Below, one piece after another: positions 47,035 through 56,173 of a DNA stretch of 64,000 nt. The notes beneath the pieces are model-generated. The model made no database searches and was not told where the DNA came from. It saw only the letters and a list, made by a program, of their open reading frames with translations. Origin of the DNA: Agrobacterium larrymoorei (GTDB lineage: Bacteria; Pseudomonadota; Alphaproteobacteria; Rhizobiales; Rhizobiaceae); contig NZ_CP039692.1 in the NCBI RefSeq assembly GCF_005145045.1, positions 860,001 to 924,000 on the forward strand, given 5' to 3'. How positions within the stretch are numbered: the stretch's first letter is position 1; each line of letters opens with the position of its first letter. The translations under genes were made by a program, and so were the position numbers.

Positions 47035-48123
47035 ATGAAAAATGGACTTGACGACGTCGTTGCTGCCGAAACGCTACTCTCTGATGTCAATGGCGAGGCC
47101 GGGCGTCTCGTCATTCGTGGAGTCTCGCTGGACCGTCTTGTGGAATATGCAAGCTATGAAGATGCCATTGCGCTTTTGCTGGATGGATTGATTGAGGGCA
47201 TGCCGGAAAAGACCGCACTCCGCAGCGAGCTTGGAAAAATGCGGCTGGAAGTATTCGACCACGTTCGCGCAATCGATGACGGCATGTTGAAACTGCCGCC
47301 TGTCGATGTCATGCGCGCGATGATGGCGCGCCTGCCAGATGGCGACGATTTCGAAACCGCGTTGCGTCTGCTTGCCGCGCCCGCAGTTTTTCTGCCAGCA
47401 ATCCTGCGATTGCAGAACGGCCAAGCGCCGATTTCGCCAAATCCATCGCTCTCCCATTGCGAGGATATTTTGACGATGCTCGGAATTGCCCACCCCAGCA
47501 AGGAGCAGATTGCCGCGCTCGATACTTATCTTGTGACGATTTCAGATCACGGTCTCAATGCCTCGACGTTCGCATCACGCGTCGTCGCATCCACGAAGGC
47601 GGGGCTTACATCCTCCGTTCTGGCGGCTTTAGGCGCACTCAAAGGGCCGCTTCACGGCGGAGCGCCGGGTCCCGTGCTCGATATGCTGGACGATATAGGA
47701 ACGCCGGAAAATGCCGAGCATTGGCTGACCCAGGCTTTGGACCGGGGAGAACGCCTGATGGGTTTTGGCCACCGCATCTATCGTGTCCGGGATCCACGCG
47801 CCGACGCTTTGAAGGGTGCGCTGCGGCCACTCATTCAAGCCGGTCAGGTGGACCGGAAGCTGGTCGAGCTTGCGGAGGCCGTAGAGAAAACGGCTCTGGG
47901 CATATTGAAAGAGCGCAAGCCCGATCGCTCGCTTGATATCAATGTGGAATTCTATACGGCGCTTTTGCTAAACGCGCTGCAATTTCCAAGAGAGGCGTTC
48001 ACTGGCGTTTTCGCCATTGGCCGCACACTCGGATGGATCGCCCACGCCCGCGAACAATCCCTGAACGGAAGGCTCATTCGCCCGCGCTCGATCTATATCG
48101 GGCCGCTTCCGGAAGCGGCCTGA
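47035..48123 (+). CDS. Citrate synthase/2-methylcitrate synthase-like protein
   Basis: The 362-residue protein has the two catalytic-type His motifs GPLHGGAPG and GFGHRIYRVRDPRA. The expected catalytic Asp is Glu in NVEFYTALLLNALQ. It lacks the DNA-binding extension of its neighbour. The ATG follows AAAGGAG. The short length and divergent pairing make a role in methylcitrate or a related condensation possible; the canonical TCA enzyme is probably elsewhere. Confidence 0.85.
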   Translation: MKNGLDDVVAAETLLSDVNGEAGRLVIRGVSLDRLVEYASYEDAIALLLDGLIEGMPEKTALRSELGKMRLEVFDHVRAIDDGMLKLPPVDVMRAMMARLPDGDDFETALRLLAAPAVFLPAILRLQNGQAPISPNPSLSHCEDILTMLGIAHPSKEQIAALDTYLVTISDHGLNASTFASRVVASTKAGLTSSVLAALGALKGPLHGGAPGPVLDMLDDIGTPENAEHWLTQALDRGERLMGFGHRIYRVRDPRADALKGALRPLIQAGQVDRKLVELAEAVEKTALGILKERKPDRSLDINVEFYTALLLNALQFPREAFTGVFAIGRTLGWIAHAREQSLNGRLIRPRSIYIGPLPEAA

Positions 48124-48135
48124 CAGGGCGTGGCA

Positions 48136-49044
48136 TCACGGCTTCGTCGTTGCTCCATCAGGCAGAGGCGACGCCACCCGTGATTTCGGCATCTGGCTCT
48201 TCTGGCTGAGCCAGACGCTGAACAGCACCATGACGAAACCTGCGAGTTGGAATGGCGTGAGGCTTTGGTCGAGTGCCAGCCAGCCCAGAAGCGTTGCCAC
48301 CACGGGGCTGAGAAAGCCGAGAGGGGCGACGGCGGAGGGTTCCAGTCTTGATAGGCCGCGGAGCCAGAGGACGTAGGTCAGCGCCGCGCCGATAATGCCG
48401 AGATAGGCGAGACCCGCGATGTTGGCGAAGCTGAGCGCAGGCAATGGTGGCTCAAGGAAGAGTGCGACCGGTATCAGGAGAATTCCGCCAGCGGCCAGTT
48501 GCCATGCCGTGAAGGTGAGGTTGGAAACAGGCGGGCGCCAACGGCGCGTCAGCACCATGCCGAAGGACATGGAAACGGCTCCCGCCAGACCGGCAAGAAC
48601 GCCAATCCCATCCAGCGCAGCTGTGGGCGTGAGCACCAGCAGTGCAACGCCACCGATGCCGACCAGACCGGCGGCGACTGTCGCGGGCTTGACTGGCGTT
48701 TCGAGAATGATGCGCGAAAGTGCGATGACGATGAGCGGCTGAACCGCGCCTACAGTGGCCGCAACCCCACCCGGCAGCCTGTATGCCGAAACGAACAGCA
48801 TGGACCAGAAGAACGCAAAATTCAGTGCGCCCAGCACGAAGACGCGTGCCCACCAAATACCTTCTGGCAGCTTTCTCACAAGGAGCAACAAGATTATGCC
48901 CGCCGGAAGGGCACGTAGCAGCGCGACCGTCAGCGGATAACCCTGCGGTAGAAATGACGTGGTCACGACATAGGTGCTGCCCCATATGGCGGGCGCGATA
49001 GCGGTGGTGAGCACGAGCAGATAATAATCGATATTTTTCTTCAT
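48136..49044 (-). CDS. EamA/DMT family transporter
   Basis: The 302-residue protein has ten predicted membrane helices in two EamA repeats, with the second repeat ending near GFVMVLFSVWLSQ. The exported metabolite is unknown. It is divergent from a marR-type gene over an 81-base gap with a perfect palindrome, so it is the likely regulatory target. Confidence 0.92.
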   Translation of the reverse strand: MKKNIDYYLLVLTTAIAPAIWGSTYVVTTSFLPQGYPLTVALLRALPAGIILLLLVRKLPEGIWWARVFVLGALNFAFFWSMLFVSAYRLPGGVAATVGAVQPLIVIALSRIILETPVKPATVAAGLVGIGGVALLVLTPTAALDGIGVLAGLAGAVSMSFGMVLTRRWRPPVSNLTFTAWQLAAGGILLIPVALFLEPPLPALSFANIAGLAYLGIIGAALTYVLWLRGLSRLEPSAVAPLGFLSPVVATLLGWLALDQSLTPFQLAGFVMVLFSVWLSQKSQMPKSRVASPLPDGATTKP

Positions 49045-49087
49045 CTCAAGAATCTCTACTTCAAGATAAAATGAAAGTAGCGCTAAT

Positions 49088-49105
49088 TATCTTGACGTCA
49101 AGATA
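49088..49105. promoter_or_regulatory. Perfect 18-base palindrome in the eamA-marR intergenic region
   Basis: Perfect inverted repeat TATCTTGACGTCAAGATA lies midway between divergent starts. A second copy of the half-site, TATCCTGACGT, begins at 49114, and TCAAGATA recurs at 49061-49068. It is a candidate MarR operator. Confidence 0.75.
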
Positions 49106-49125
49106 CTCTCCGTTATCCTGACGTT

Positions 49126-49623
49126 ATGAGCGACCAACATCATGATCACATTGATAGAATTCTGGCCCAGTGGCACCGGGAAAGGCCGGATCTTGACGTC
49201 GAGCCGATGGGGCTCATGGGGCGCGTGAAGCGTCTGAGCGTGCATTTGCTGCGCGAGGTCGAGACGGTGCTGCTGGAGCATGGCCTTTCATCATCGGCGT
49301 TCGATGTGCTGGCGACATTGCGCCGCTCTGGTGCGCCATACCGTCTCTCTCCGGGCGAGTTGCTGACCATGACGATGGTGAGTTCCGGCACGATGACCAA
49401 TCGCATCGACCAGCTGGAGAAAGCTGGACTGGTCGAGCGCCTGCACAACCCGGAAGACAGACGCAGCGTATTGATCTGTCTGACGCAAAAGGGTCTGGGC
49501 ATCGTTGAAGCTGCCGTGACGGCGCATGTGGAGAACCAGCACAGGCTCGTAAGCCCGCTGACGGACAAGGAGCAGAAGACGCTGAACGCTCTCTTGAAAC
49601 GCTACCTTTCGCACTTTGAGTAA
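49126..49623 (+). CDS. MarR family transcriptional regulator
   Basis: The 165-residue protein has a winged-helix core with LSPGELLTMTMVSSGTMTNRIDQLEKAGLVER and the wing DRRSVLICLT. It is divergent from the EamA transporter and probably represses both genes through the palindrome between them. The ligand is unknown. Confidence 0.92.
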   Translation: MSDQHHDHIDRILAQWHRERPDLDVEPMGLMGRVKRLSVHLLREVETVLLEHGLSSSAFDVLATLRRSGAPYRLSPGELLTMTMVSSGTMTNRIDQLEKAGLVERLHNPEDRRSVLICLTQKGLGIVEAAVTAHVENQHRLVSPLTDKEQKTLNALLKRYLSHFE

Positions 49624-49700
49624 CGGGCAGGTGGGATTAACTGGCAGGTCGCTTGAACGGCGCTGCAAGCGCAACCGACTTATGAAATGGGAGGAAGACC

Positions 49701-50903
49701 ATGAAAATTACCGGCATCGAAACGGTGCGAGTGGAGGAACGCGCCAATCTTTTATGGGTTCTGGTTCACACGGATGAAGGCATCACAGGTCTTGGTGAAA
49801 CCTTTTACGGCGCTCAGACGGTGGAAGCCTATGTGCATGAATATATTGCGCCGCGCGTCATCGGACGTGATCCGCTGCAGATCGACCTTCTTGCGCAGGA
49901 TCTCGTCGGCTATCTCGGTTTTCGCTCCTCTGGTGCAGAAGTGCGCGGCAACTCCGCCTTCGATATTGCCCTCTGGGATATCTTCGGCAAGGCGACAAAC
50001 CAGCCGATTGCACAATTGCTGGGTGGCTTTAGCCGCCGGGAAATCCGCACTTACAACACCTGCGCAGGCACCGAATATATCAAGAAGGCAACTGGCCAGC
50101 AGACCGCCAATTACGGCCTGACGGGTGGCACCGCCTATGATGACCTGAACGGCTTTTTGCACCGGGCCGACGAGCTGGCACATTCTCTGCTGGAAGACGG
50201 CATAACCGCCATGAAAATCTGGCCATTCGATGCAGCCGCAGAGAAAACAAGGGGTCAGTATATATCCATGCCTGACCTCAAAACGGCGCTGGAGCCTTTC
50301 GAGAAAATCCGCAAGGCGGTGGGTGATCGTATGGATATCATGGTGGAGTTTCACTCCATGTGGCAGCTTCTGCCTGCCATGCAGATTGCCAAGGCGCTGA
50401 CGCCTTACAATACTTTCTGGCACGAGGACCCGATCAAGATGGACAGCCTGTCCAGCCTTGCACGCTATGCCGCCGTTTCGCCAGCGCCTATTTCCGCTTC
50501 CGAGACGCTCGGTTCACGCTGGGCGTTTCGCGATCTTCTGGAAACGGGAGCGGCAGGCGTCGTGATGCTGGATATCAGCTGGTGCGGCGGGCTTTCTGAA
50601 GCGCGCAAGATTGCGGCCATGGCGGAAGCCTGGCATCTGCCGGTCGCTCCGCATGATTGCACCGGCCCGGTCGTGCTGTGTGCCTCGACACATCTTTCGT
50701 TGAACGCGCCAAATGCACTTGTGCAGGAAAGCGTGCGTGCTTTTTACAAGACCTGGTATCGGGATATGGTGACCGCATTGCCGGAGGTGAAGAACGGCAT
50801 GATCACGGTGCCGCCGGGGCCTGGCCTTGGCATGGAGCTTCACCCGGATATAGAGAAGATGTTTACAGTCATCCGGAGAACGTCCGACTTGACGTCGATC
50901 TGA
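49701..50903 (+). CDS. Mandelate racemase/muconate lactonizing enzyme family protein
   Basis: The 400-residue enolase-superfamily enzyme has candidate metal ligands in MDIMVEFHS, WHEDPI and SASETLG, a lysine in TAMKIWPFD, and a His in APHDCTGPV. It is probably a sugar-acid dehydratase, but the substrate cannot be assigned. The ATG is preceded by GGGAGGAAGACC. It is convergent with xseA, whose stop lies 4 bases beyond. Confidence 0.88.
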   Translation: MKITGIETVRVEERANLLWVLVHTDEGITGLGETFYGAQTVEAYVHEYIAPRVIGRDPLQIDLLAQDLVGYLGFRSSGAEVRGNSAFDIALWDIFGKATNQPIAQLLGGFSRREIRTYNTCAGTEYIKKATGQQTANYGLTGGTAYDDLNGFLHRADELAHSLLEDGITAMKIWPFDAAAEKTRGQYISMPDLKTALEPFEKIRKAVGDRMDIMVEFHSMWQLLPAMQIAKALTPYNTFWHEDPIKMDSLSSLARYAAVSPAPISASETLGSRWAFRDLLETGAAGVVMLDISWCGGLSEARKIAAMAEAWHLPVAPHDCTGPVVLCASTHLSLNAPNALVQESVRAFYKTWYRDMVTALPEVKNGMITVPPGPGLGMELHPDIEKMFTVIRRTSDLTSI

Positions 50904-50907
50904 CAAA

Positions 50908-52506
50908 TCAGAAGAGGTTGCCTTGATCCCCCGGTTCCGCCGATGGGGTCTTGGCGACTTTTCGCTTGGCCGGAACCGAAGCCTCTGGCGCAGAAGCGTC
51001 CTCGCCTCCGGCAACCGCTGAAACGCGACCATCCGCAAATTCCAGCGAGATGTTTGCGCCGCTGGCAACCGCTGCCGCCCGCGTCAAAGGACGATTATCC
51101 TCGTCACGAATGACGGCATAACCGCGCTTGAGCACATTCTTGTAGGAAAGCGATTGCAGAATCCGCTCATGCGCAGCAAGGCCGGAACGGTTCTGCGCCA
51201 TGCGGTGAAGAACGGCGGTATCCGCCCGCCGAACCGAACCCGCAAGACGCTCCTTCTGCCGCTCCAACTGCCCAAGCAGACGGGCAGGAAGTGCACGTAA
51301 GGAAGAATCCGAGGATGAAATGCGAGATTGCGCTTGTAATAAACGTCTTTCGACCAGCGCTTCCGCGCGCTGCATCCGCTCATTGATCCGCTGGCGCTGC
51401 TGGCGCAGGCCGTGGCCGAGCACATCCGGGCGCAAGCCGGATGCGGCACGCTCGAAACTGCGACGCTTGTTCATGGTGTTGAGTTCAAGCCCTCTTCCAA
51501 GGCCGCCGGACGCTTCATCGAAACGCCGCCGTGGCAGGGCCAGAAGCTGATCCAGCGACGGAAGAGCACGAACCAGTGCGCGCAGCCCTTGCCGCCGGTT
51601 GTCCATCTGTCGCGAGGTCGAACCGGAAAGCCGTGCGGCGAGGCCGGAGATCTGCGCCTCCAGATCGGCGCGAACCGGAACGGCCATTTCGGCAGCACCC
51701 GTTGGCGTCGGCGCGCGCACATCCGCAGCGTAGTCGATCAGCGTCGTATCGGTCTCGTGTCCGACAGCGGAAATCAACGGAATCTCGCTTTCCGCAGCCG
51801 CCCTCACAACGATCTCGTCGTTGAAGCTCCACAGATCTTCAAGGCTGCCACCGCCACGGGCAACAATCAGCACGTCGGGTCTTGGAATCTGGCCACCTTG
51901 CGGCAGGGCATTGAAGCCGCGAATGGCATTCGCCACTTCCTCACCGGACCCCTCCCCCTGCACCTTGACGGGCCAAACGAGGACATGGACCGGAAAGCGA
52001 TCTGAAATTCGATGCAGAATATCCCGTATGACTGCGCCGGTCGGAGAGGTAACGACACCGATCACATGCGGCAAATATGGCAGGCGGCGCTTGCGACCCT
52101 GATCGAACAGACCTTCGGCAGCAAGCTTGCGACGCCGCTCTTCGAGAAGCGCCATCAAAGCACCTGCACCGGCAGGCTCAAGGCTTTCGATCACGATCTG
52201 GTACTTGGACGAACCGGGGAAAGTGGTGATCTTGCCGGTCGCAATCACCTCCATGCCTTCCTCTGGCCGAAACTTCAGCCGCGAGAACGTGCCTTTCCAG
52301 ATGACCGAATCGATTCGGGCGCGATCATCCTTCAGGGAAAAATAGGCGTGGCCGGAAGAATGCGGGCCACGATAGCCGGAAATTTCACCGCGCACCCTCA
52401 CCTGATCGAATGCGGTTTCCACGGTCCGCTTGATCGAGCCGGAAAGCTCCGAAACCGAGAATTCGGTGAGGTTACTGAGGGAAGACTGGCTGAAAATATC
52501 GCTCAT
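50908..52506 (-). CDS. xseA: Exodeoxyribonuclease VII large subunit
   Basis: XseA is the catalytic large subunit of exonuclease VII, which degrades single-stranded DNA. From ATG 52506 it is 532 residues, beginning [20 protein letters not shown]. It has the N-terminal OB-fold, the conserved [31 protein letters not shown] and AVGHETD, and a long Arg-rich helical C-terminus. The frame extends 11 codons upstream to a TTG, not used. The small subunit gene is not visible. Confidence 0.96.
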   Translation of the reverse strand: MSDIFSQSSLSNLTEFSVSELSGSIKRTVETAFDQVRVRGEISGYRGPHSSGHAYFSLKDDRARIDSVIWKGTFSRLKFRPEEGMEVIATGKITTFPGSSKYQIVIESLEPAGAGALMALLEERRRKLAAEGLFDQGRKRRLPYLPHVIGVVTSPTGAVIRDILHRISDRFPVHVLVWPVKVQGEGSGEEVANAIRGFNALPQGGQIPRPDVLIVARGGGSLEDLWSFNDEIVVRAAAESEIPLISAVGHETDTTLIDYAADVRAPTPTGAAEMAVPVRADLEAQISGLAARLSGSTSRQMDNRRQGLRALVRALPSLDQLLALPRRRFDEASGGLGRGLELNTMNKRRSFERAASGLRPDVLGHGLRQQRQRINERMQRAEALVERRLLQAQSRISSSDSSLRALPARLLGQLERQKERLAGSVRRADTAVLHRMAQNRSGLAAHERILQSLSYKNVLKRGYAVIRDEDNRPLTRAAAVASGANISLEFADGRVSAVAGGEDASAPEASVPAKRKVAKTPSAEPGDQGNLF

Positions 52507-52695
52507 GCCCGTTTCTAACCCATGCTCTACGATTCGCAAACCATCCCGCTTATAGGCTCGATTGGCTGAAGATAAAATTTAACAATTTTGCAACAATGTG
52601 GTAGTGTGGGAGTTGGAAGTGCATGACTTGGAGGAGAGTGCAGGGTCTTGAGGAGAAGGTGCCATTACCTCAGGCCCCAGAGGAGGAGCGGCATC

Positions 52696-52926
52696 ATGGT
52701 ATTTATTATTGGATTATGTCTTGGTTTAGGCGCGGCTGCTTTACGCTCATTTGCGGCAATAGGTGCAGTTGGCGTGCTGATGGTGGTTGCGTTTTTAATT
52801 GCCGCACTCGTTTCGCCCTTGGGCGTATCGCTTGTGGCTCTGGCAACCGCGATTGTCGCCTATAACTTCGCGTTGGCGAGCGTCATCATAGGTGCTTTGA
52901 TTTATAGGAAACAGCTTACGGCTTAA
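52696..52926 (+). CDS. Small hydrophobic membrane protein, 76 residues
   Basis: ATG 52696 is preceded by AGGAGGAGC, a very strong ribosome-binding site. The 76 residues are nearly all hydrophobic, with two or three membrane segments (about 3-22, 23-40 and 42-68) ending YRKQLTA. I do not recognise the family. It is followed by a strong hairpin and the GtrA-like gene. Confidence 0.72.
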   Translation: MVFIIGLCLGLGAAALRSFAAIGAVGVLMVVAFLIAALVSPLGVSLVALATAIVAYNFALASVIIGALIYRKQLTA

Positions 52927-52955
52927 CCGCTGACAGGGATATTGCTTTGAATTAT

Positions 52956-52989
52956 GCTCGACTCCACCCTGTGAGGGCTGGAGTCGAGC
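52956..52989 (+). terminator. 11-bp hairpin between two small membrane-protein genes
   Basis: Perfect arms GCTCGACTCCA (52956-52966) and TGGAGTCGAGC (52979-52989). It may end the upstream transcript or act as a 5'-leader structure. The second arm contains the only GGAG near the next start. Confidence 0.7.
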
Positions 52990-52993
52990 TTTC

Positions 52994-53362
52994 TTGAAAA
53001 CCGTATCATTCCTTCTGTTTTACGCAGCGTGCGCGGTAGTCGATGCTGGTCTGACGTGGCTATTTCTGTGGAGCGGCGAGACTTCCGTTCTGTTGGCTCG
53101 CGCCTTCGGTGCCGCCAGTGCCATCATGTGCTTTGTTTTTTTTCAGCGTCGTTTTCTTAAAAAACGGCCTGTCGGCCCGCTGCTTGCTGGCAGCATTGGC
53201 ACAGTCTCGACTATCGTCAGCTATGGGCTCTTTGCCCTGCTGCTTTCCCGCAACCCGCTGCTTCAGTGGTACGTGCCATTTCTGGCCGCAACCTTGGCCG
53301 CACTCATTCTGTGCGGCCTTGGATATTGGCGGGCAAGCAAGATCAGCGCGATAAAGGGTTAA
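52994..53362 (+). CDS. GtrA-like four-helix membrane protein
   Basis: The 122-residue protein has four predicted membrane helices with [17 protein letters not shown] and [16 protein letters not shown], resembling the GtrA family linked to polysaccharide and lipid-linked sugar transfer. The start is TTG 52994, 4 bases after a hairpin that buries its GGAG. The 3' end overlaps the convergent oxidoreductase gene by 20 bases. Confidence 0.65.
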   Translation: MKTVSFLLFYAACAVVDAGLTWLFLWSGETSVLLARAFGAASAIMCFVFFQRRFLKKRPVGPLLAGSIGTVSTIVSYGLFALLLSRNPLLQWYVPFLAATLAALILCGLGYWRASKISAIKG

Positions 53363-54350
53363 CCGTTTCCCAGCCATCTTTCTCTGCCGCGCGATAAATT
53401 GCGTCGATGAAGCGCTGGCTGTTTTTGGAGCTTTCGAGCGAAACGACGTCCGCACCTCCACCTTGCGCAGCAGAAGCGAAAGCCTCGATCTCGCGGCGAT
53501 ATTGGCGGCTATCCTGAAAACGGAATATTTGTGACTGCCCATGGTTCTGGTTGGTCACCTCTATTTCTTCGGCACCCCACCGGTCGGCATTGAAGGGCGA
53601 CTTCACTTCGATGTAGCCTTCGGTGCCGTGGAATACCATGACCTGTCGGGCGGCAAGCTGCGTGGAGATGTAGAAGCTCAGTTCGAAATCTCCGAAATCT
53701 GCCTTGATGCTGGCATAGATATCCGTGCCGAACGTCGGGTCACGCTCTACAACGGCCTGAACGCGCTGCGGCTCTATCCCCGTCGCAAAACGAGTTGTGA
53801 TGGTGGGATAAACGCCGATATCCGGCAGCGCACCACCGCCAAGTTCAGGGATGTTGCGCATATTTGCGGGGTCGCGATTGAAGTAGCTGAAAGCGCCCTG
53901 CACATGCTTCAATTTTCCGATTGCACCGGCGCTGAGAAGCTCACGGACTTTCAGCCAGACCGGCGAGTAGGTCACCATATACGCTTCGGAGATGAGGACC
54001 TTATTGCGATCCCGCGCCGCGATGAGGCCGTCTATATCCTGCGCCTTCAGCGCAATCGGTTTTTCGCACAAAACATGTTTGCCTGCATCGGCAGCCTTGA
54101 TGCTCCATTCCACGTGCTGCGCGGTGGGCAAGGGAATGTAGACCGCGTCGATCACATCCGATTCCAGCATTTCCTGATAGGACCCGAAAACATGCGGAAT
54201 GGAGAACCTGTCGGCTATCGGCTGCGCCTTTACGGGATCGCGGCTGGCAATCGCGCTGACCACGGCATTTTCCGCATCCAGAATGGCTGGAATGACCAAT
54301 TCCCGCCCGATCTTGGCTGTCGACAGAATTCCAAAACGCAGCATTCTCAT
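53343..54350 (-). CDS. Gfo/Idh/MocA family oxidoreductase
   Basis: The 335-residue NAD(P)-dependent dehydrogenase has a Rossmann fold near [14 protein letters not shown] and the family motif CEKPIAL. Members oxidise sugars, inositols or related compounds; the substrate is unknown. The ATG is preceded by AAAGGGAG. Confidence 0.92.
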   Translation of the reverse strand: MRMLRFGILSTAKIGRELVIPAILDAENAVVSAIASRDPVKAQPIADRFSIPHVFGSYQEMLESDVIDAVYIPLPTAQHVEWSIKAADAGKHVLCEKPIALKAQDIDGLIAARDRNKVLISEAYMVTYSPVWLKVRELLSAGAIGKLKHVQGAFSYFNRDPANMRNIPELGGGALPDIGVYPTITTRFATGIEPQRVQAVVERDPTFGTDIYASIKADFGDFELSFYISTQLAARQVMVFHGTEGYIEVKSPFNADRWGAEEIEVTNQNHGQSQIFRFQDSRQYRREIEAFASAAQGGGADVVSLESSKNSQRFIDAIYRAAEKDGWETVNPLSR

Positions 54351-54523
54351 CTCCCTTTATCCTGTTGTTGCAACTGTAATGAGTGAGCGCAGGCGGCGCA
54401 ACATCCCCGATTGGCATTCGCGCCAACGATGGCCGGATTGGTCCTCTCTTCGTCGCTTTAGTTGCTTTCTGCCTTTGCTAAAACGGGAGATCATGCAATC
54501 ATCCTAAATCGGAGATACATGAA

Positions 54524-55081
54524 ATGTCCCATAACACCGCACTTCTTGTCATAGATGTGCAAGAATCTTTTCGCCACGCTCCCTATTTTGAAGATAGCGG
54601 GCTCACGGCCTATATCGCCGCCCAGCAGAAACTTATCGACGGTGCCGAGGCGGCAGGCATCCCGGTCGTGCAGATATTCCATGTCGATGGAGATAGCGCA
54701 TTTTCTGCCGATAGCGGTCTGGTTCGAACATTCGAAGGCATTCGCATCACCCCCGCAGCCACATTCCGCAAAAACCGCCATTCGGCTTTCGTCGGCACCG
54801 GCCTCGATGTGTGGTTGACCCAACGGGGCATCAACCGCCTTATCGTATCCGGCATTCGCACGGAGCAATGCTGCGAGACCACCACGCGCCACGGTGCCGA
54901 TCTGGGCTACAAGGTCGATTACGTGACCGAAGCGACGCTGACTTTTCCGATGACACACGCTTCCGGCGAGACATTCTCGCCCGCCGAAATAGCCAGGCGC
55001 ACCGAGCTTGTCCTGTCCGGCCGGTTCGCCACGATCGCCACCGTGGAAGAAGTTCTCGCCAGAGAGCAGAAGGCAGCCTGA
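54524..55081 (+). CDS. Cysteine hydrolase, isochorismatase-like
   Basis: The 185-residue protein has the cysteine-hydrolase triad pattern: Asp in VIDVQESF, Lys in TFRKNRHS and nucleophile Cys in IRTEQCCETT. It could be an amidase (nicotinamidase-like) or isochorismatase-like hydrolase. It is followed 2 bases later by a GlxA-type regulator, which likely controls it or is controlled with it. Confidence 0.88.
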   Translation: MSHNTALLVIDVQESFRHAPYFEDSGLTAYIAAQQKLIDGAEAAGIPVVQIFHVDGDSAFSADSGLVRTFEGIRITPAATFRKNRHSAFVGTGLDVWLTQRGINRLIVSGIRTEQCCETTTRHGADLGYKVDYVTEATLTFPMTHASGETFSPAEIARRTELVLSGRFATIATVEEVLAREQKAA

Positions 55082-55083
55082 GG

Positions 55084-56073
55084 ATGAGAGACGGCGACAA
55101 CCAGACGCATATCATTCCGGTTTTCGTGGTGCTGCCACCACAGACACTGCTTCTGGATGTCGCCGGTCCGCTGGAGGTTCTGCGCTATGCGAACGAACAG
55201 CAAACCGGCATCCATTTCGATTGCCGCTATATCGCCGCGCAGGCAACCCAGACGACGACGATCGGGATCGGGCTTTGCGGCATCGAACGCTTGCCGGACA
55301 CTTTGCCAGCCAATGCCATCGTGATCGTTTCGGGAAGTTCATCACGCTCTGAAACGGAAGCCGATGCCAGGCAGGAGCGCCGCATTCTGTCAGACTGGCT
55401 GCGTGCGGCAGCCAGGCCCGATACGACAATCATCTCCATCTGCTCCGGCGCTCTCATCGTTGGGGAAGCGGGACTTTTTGATGGCCATCAGTGCACCACC
55501 CATTCAGCCTGCATTTCAGCACTGCGAAAGATGGCCCCTCTGGCCCAGGTGCAGGAAAACAGGCTCTTCGTGGAAGACGGCAGGCGTTACTCCAGCGCGG
55601 GTATTTCCACGGGCATAGATCTTCTGCTGCACGTCGTCTCCAACCTCACCAGCCCCGTCGTTGCCGCACGCATCGCGCAGATCATGGTCGTTTACCTGCG
55701 CCGTACTGCGAGAGATCCGCAAATCTCTCCATGGCTTTCGGGCCGAAACCACATTCATCCTTCGATCCACCGCGTGCAGGATGCCATTGTCGCGGAACCC
55801 GCTGCCGACTGGACGCTGACCAGCCTCTCGCGCTTGGCAAACCTCAGCGAACGGCATTTATCTCGGCTCTTCAGGGAGCATACCGGGCTCAGCGTCGTGG
55901 ACTATGTCAACCTGATGCGGGTAAACCTTGCGCGCGATATCATCACACATTCCCGTCTCGATATGGAGAGCGTGGCAGAGAAGTCCGGCTTTGCTTCGGC
56001 CCGCCACTTGCGCCGCGTCTGGCAACAGCATCACGCCGAGCCTCCCAGCACCTATCGAACCCTATCGTCCTGA
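55084..56073 (+). CDS. GlxA-like AraC-family regulator with glutamine-amidotransferase-like domain
   Basis: The 329-residue protein has an N-terminal DJ-1/PfpI-type domain, including SICSGALIVGEAGLFDG with a Cys at the elbow, and a C-terminal AraC helix-turn-helix (LTSLSRLANLSERHLSRLF, VAEKSGFASARHLRRVW). From ATG 55084 it follows the hydrolase gene by 2 bases, with AGG at the junction. It probably regulates the preceding gene. Confidence 0.9.
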   Translation: MRDGDNQTHIIPVFVVLPPQTLLLDVAGPLEVLRYANEQQTGIHFDCRYIAAQATQTTTIGIGLCGIERLPDTLPANAIVIVSGSSSRSETEADARQERRILSDWLRAAARPDTTIISICSGALIVGEAGLFDGHQCTTHSACISALRKMAPLAQVQENRLFVEDGRRYSSAGISTGIDLLLHVVSNLTSPVVAARIAQIMVVYLRRTARDPQISPWLSGRNHIHPSIHRVQDAIVAEPAADWTLTSLSRLANLSERHLSRLFREHTGLSVVDYVNLMRVNLARDIITHSRLDMESVAEKSGFASARHLRRVWQQHHAEPPSTYRTLSS

Positions 56074-56090
56074 CGTCGTTAACACCAATG

Positions 56091-56116
56091 TAACCATCAC
56101 GCAAATTGAATGGTTA
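56091..56116. promoter_or_regulatory. Inverted repeat upstream of the aldo/keto reductase gene
   Basis: Perfect 7-bp arms TAACCAT (56091-56097) and ATGGTTA (56110-56116) with a 12-base spacer. It is a candidate operator with no known regulator. Confidence 0.4.
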
Positions 56117-56173
56117 TTGCCCGGCTCTGTTGATAACGTCACAGAAAATCAGAAGGATGAAGGGAGAATTTCC

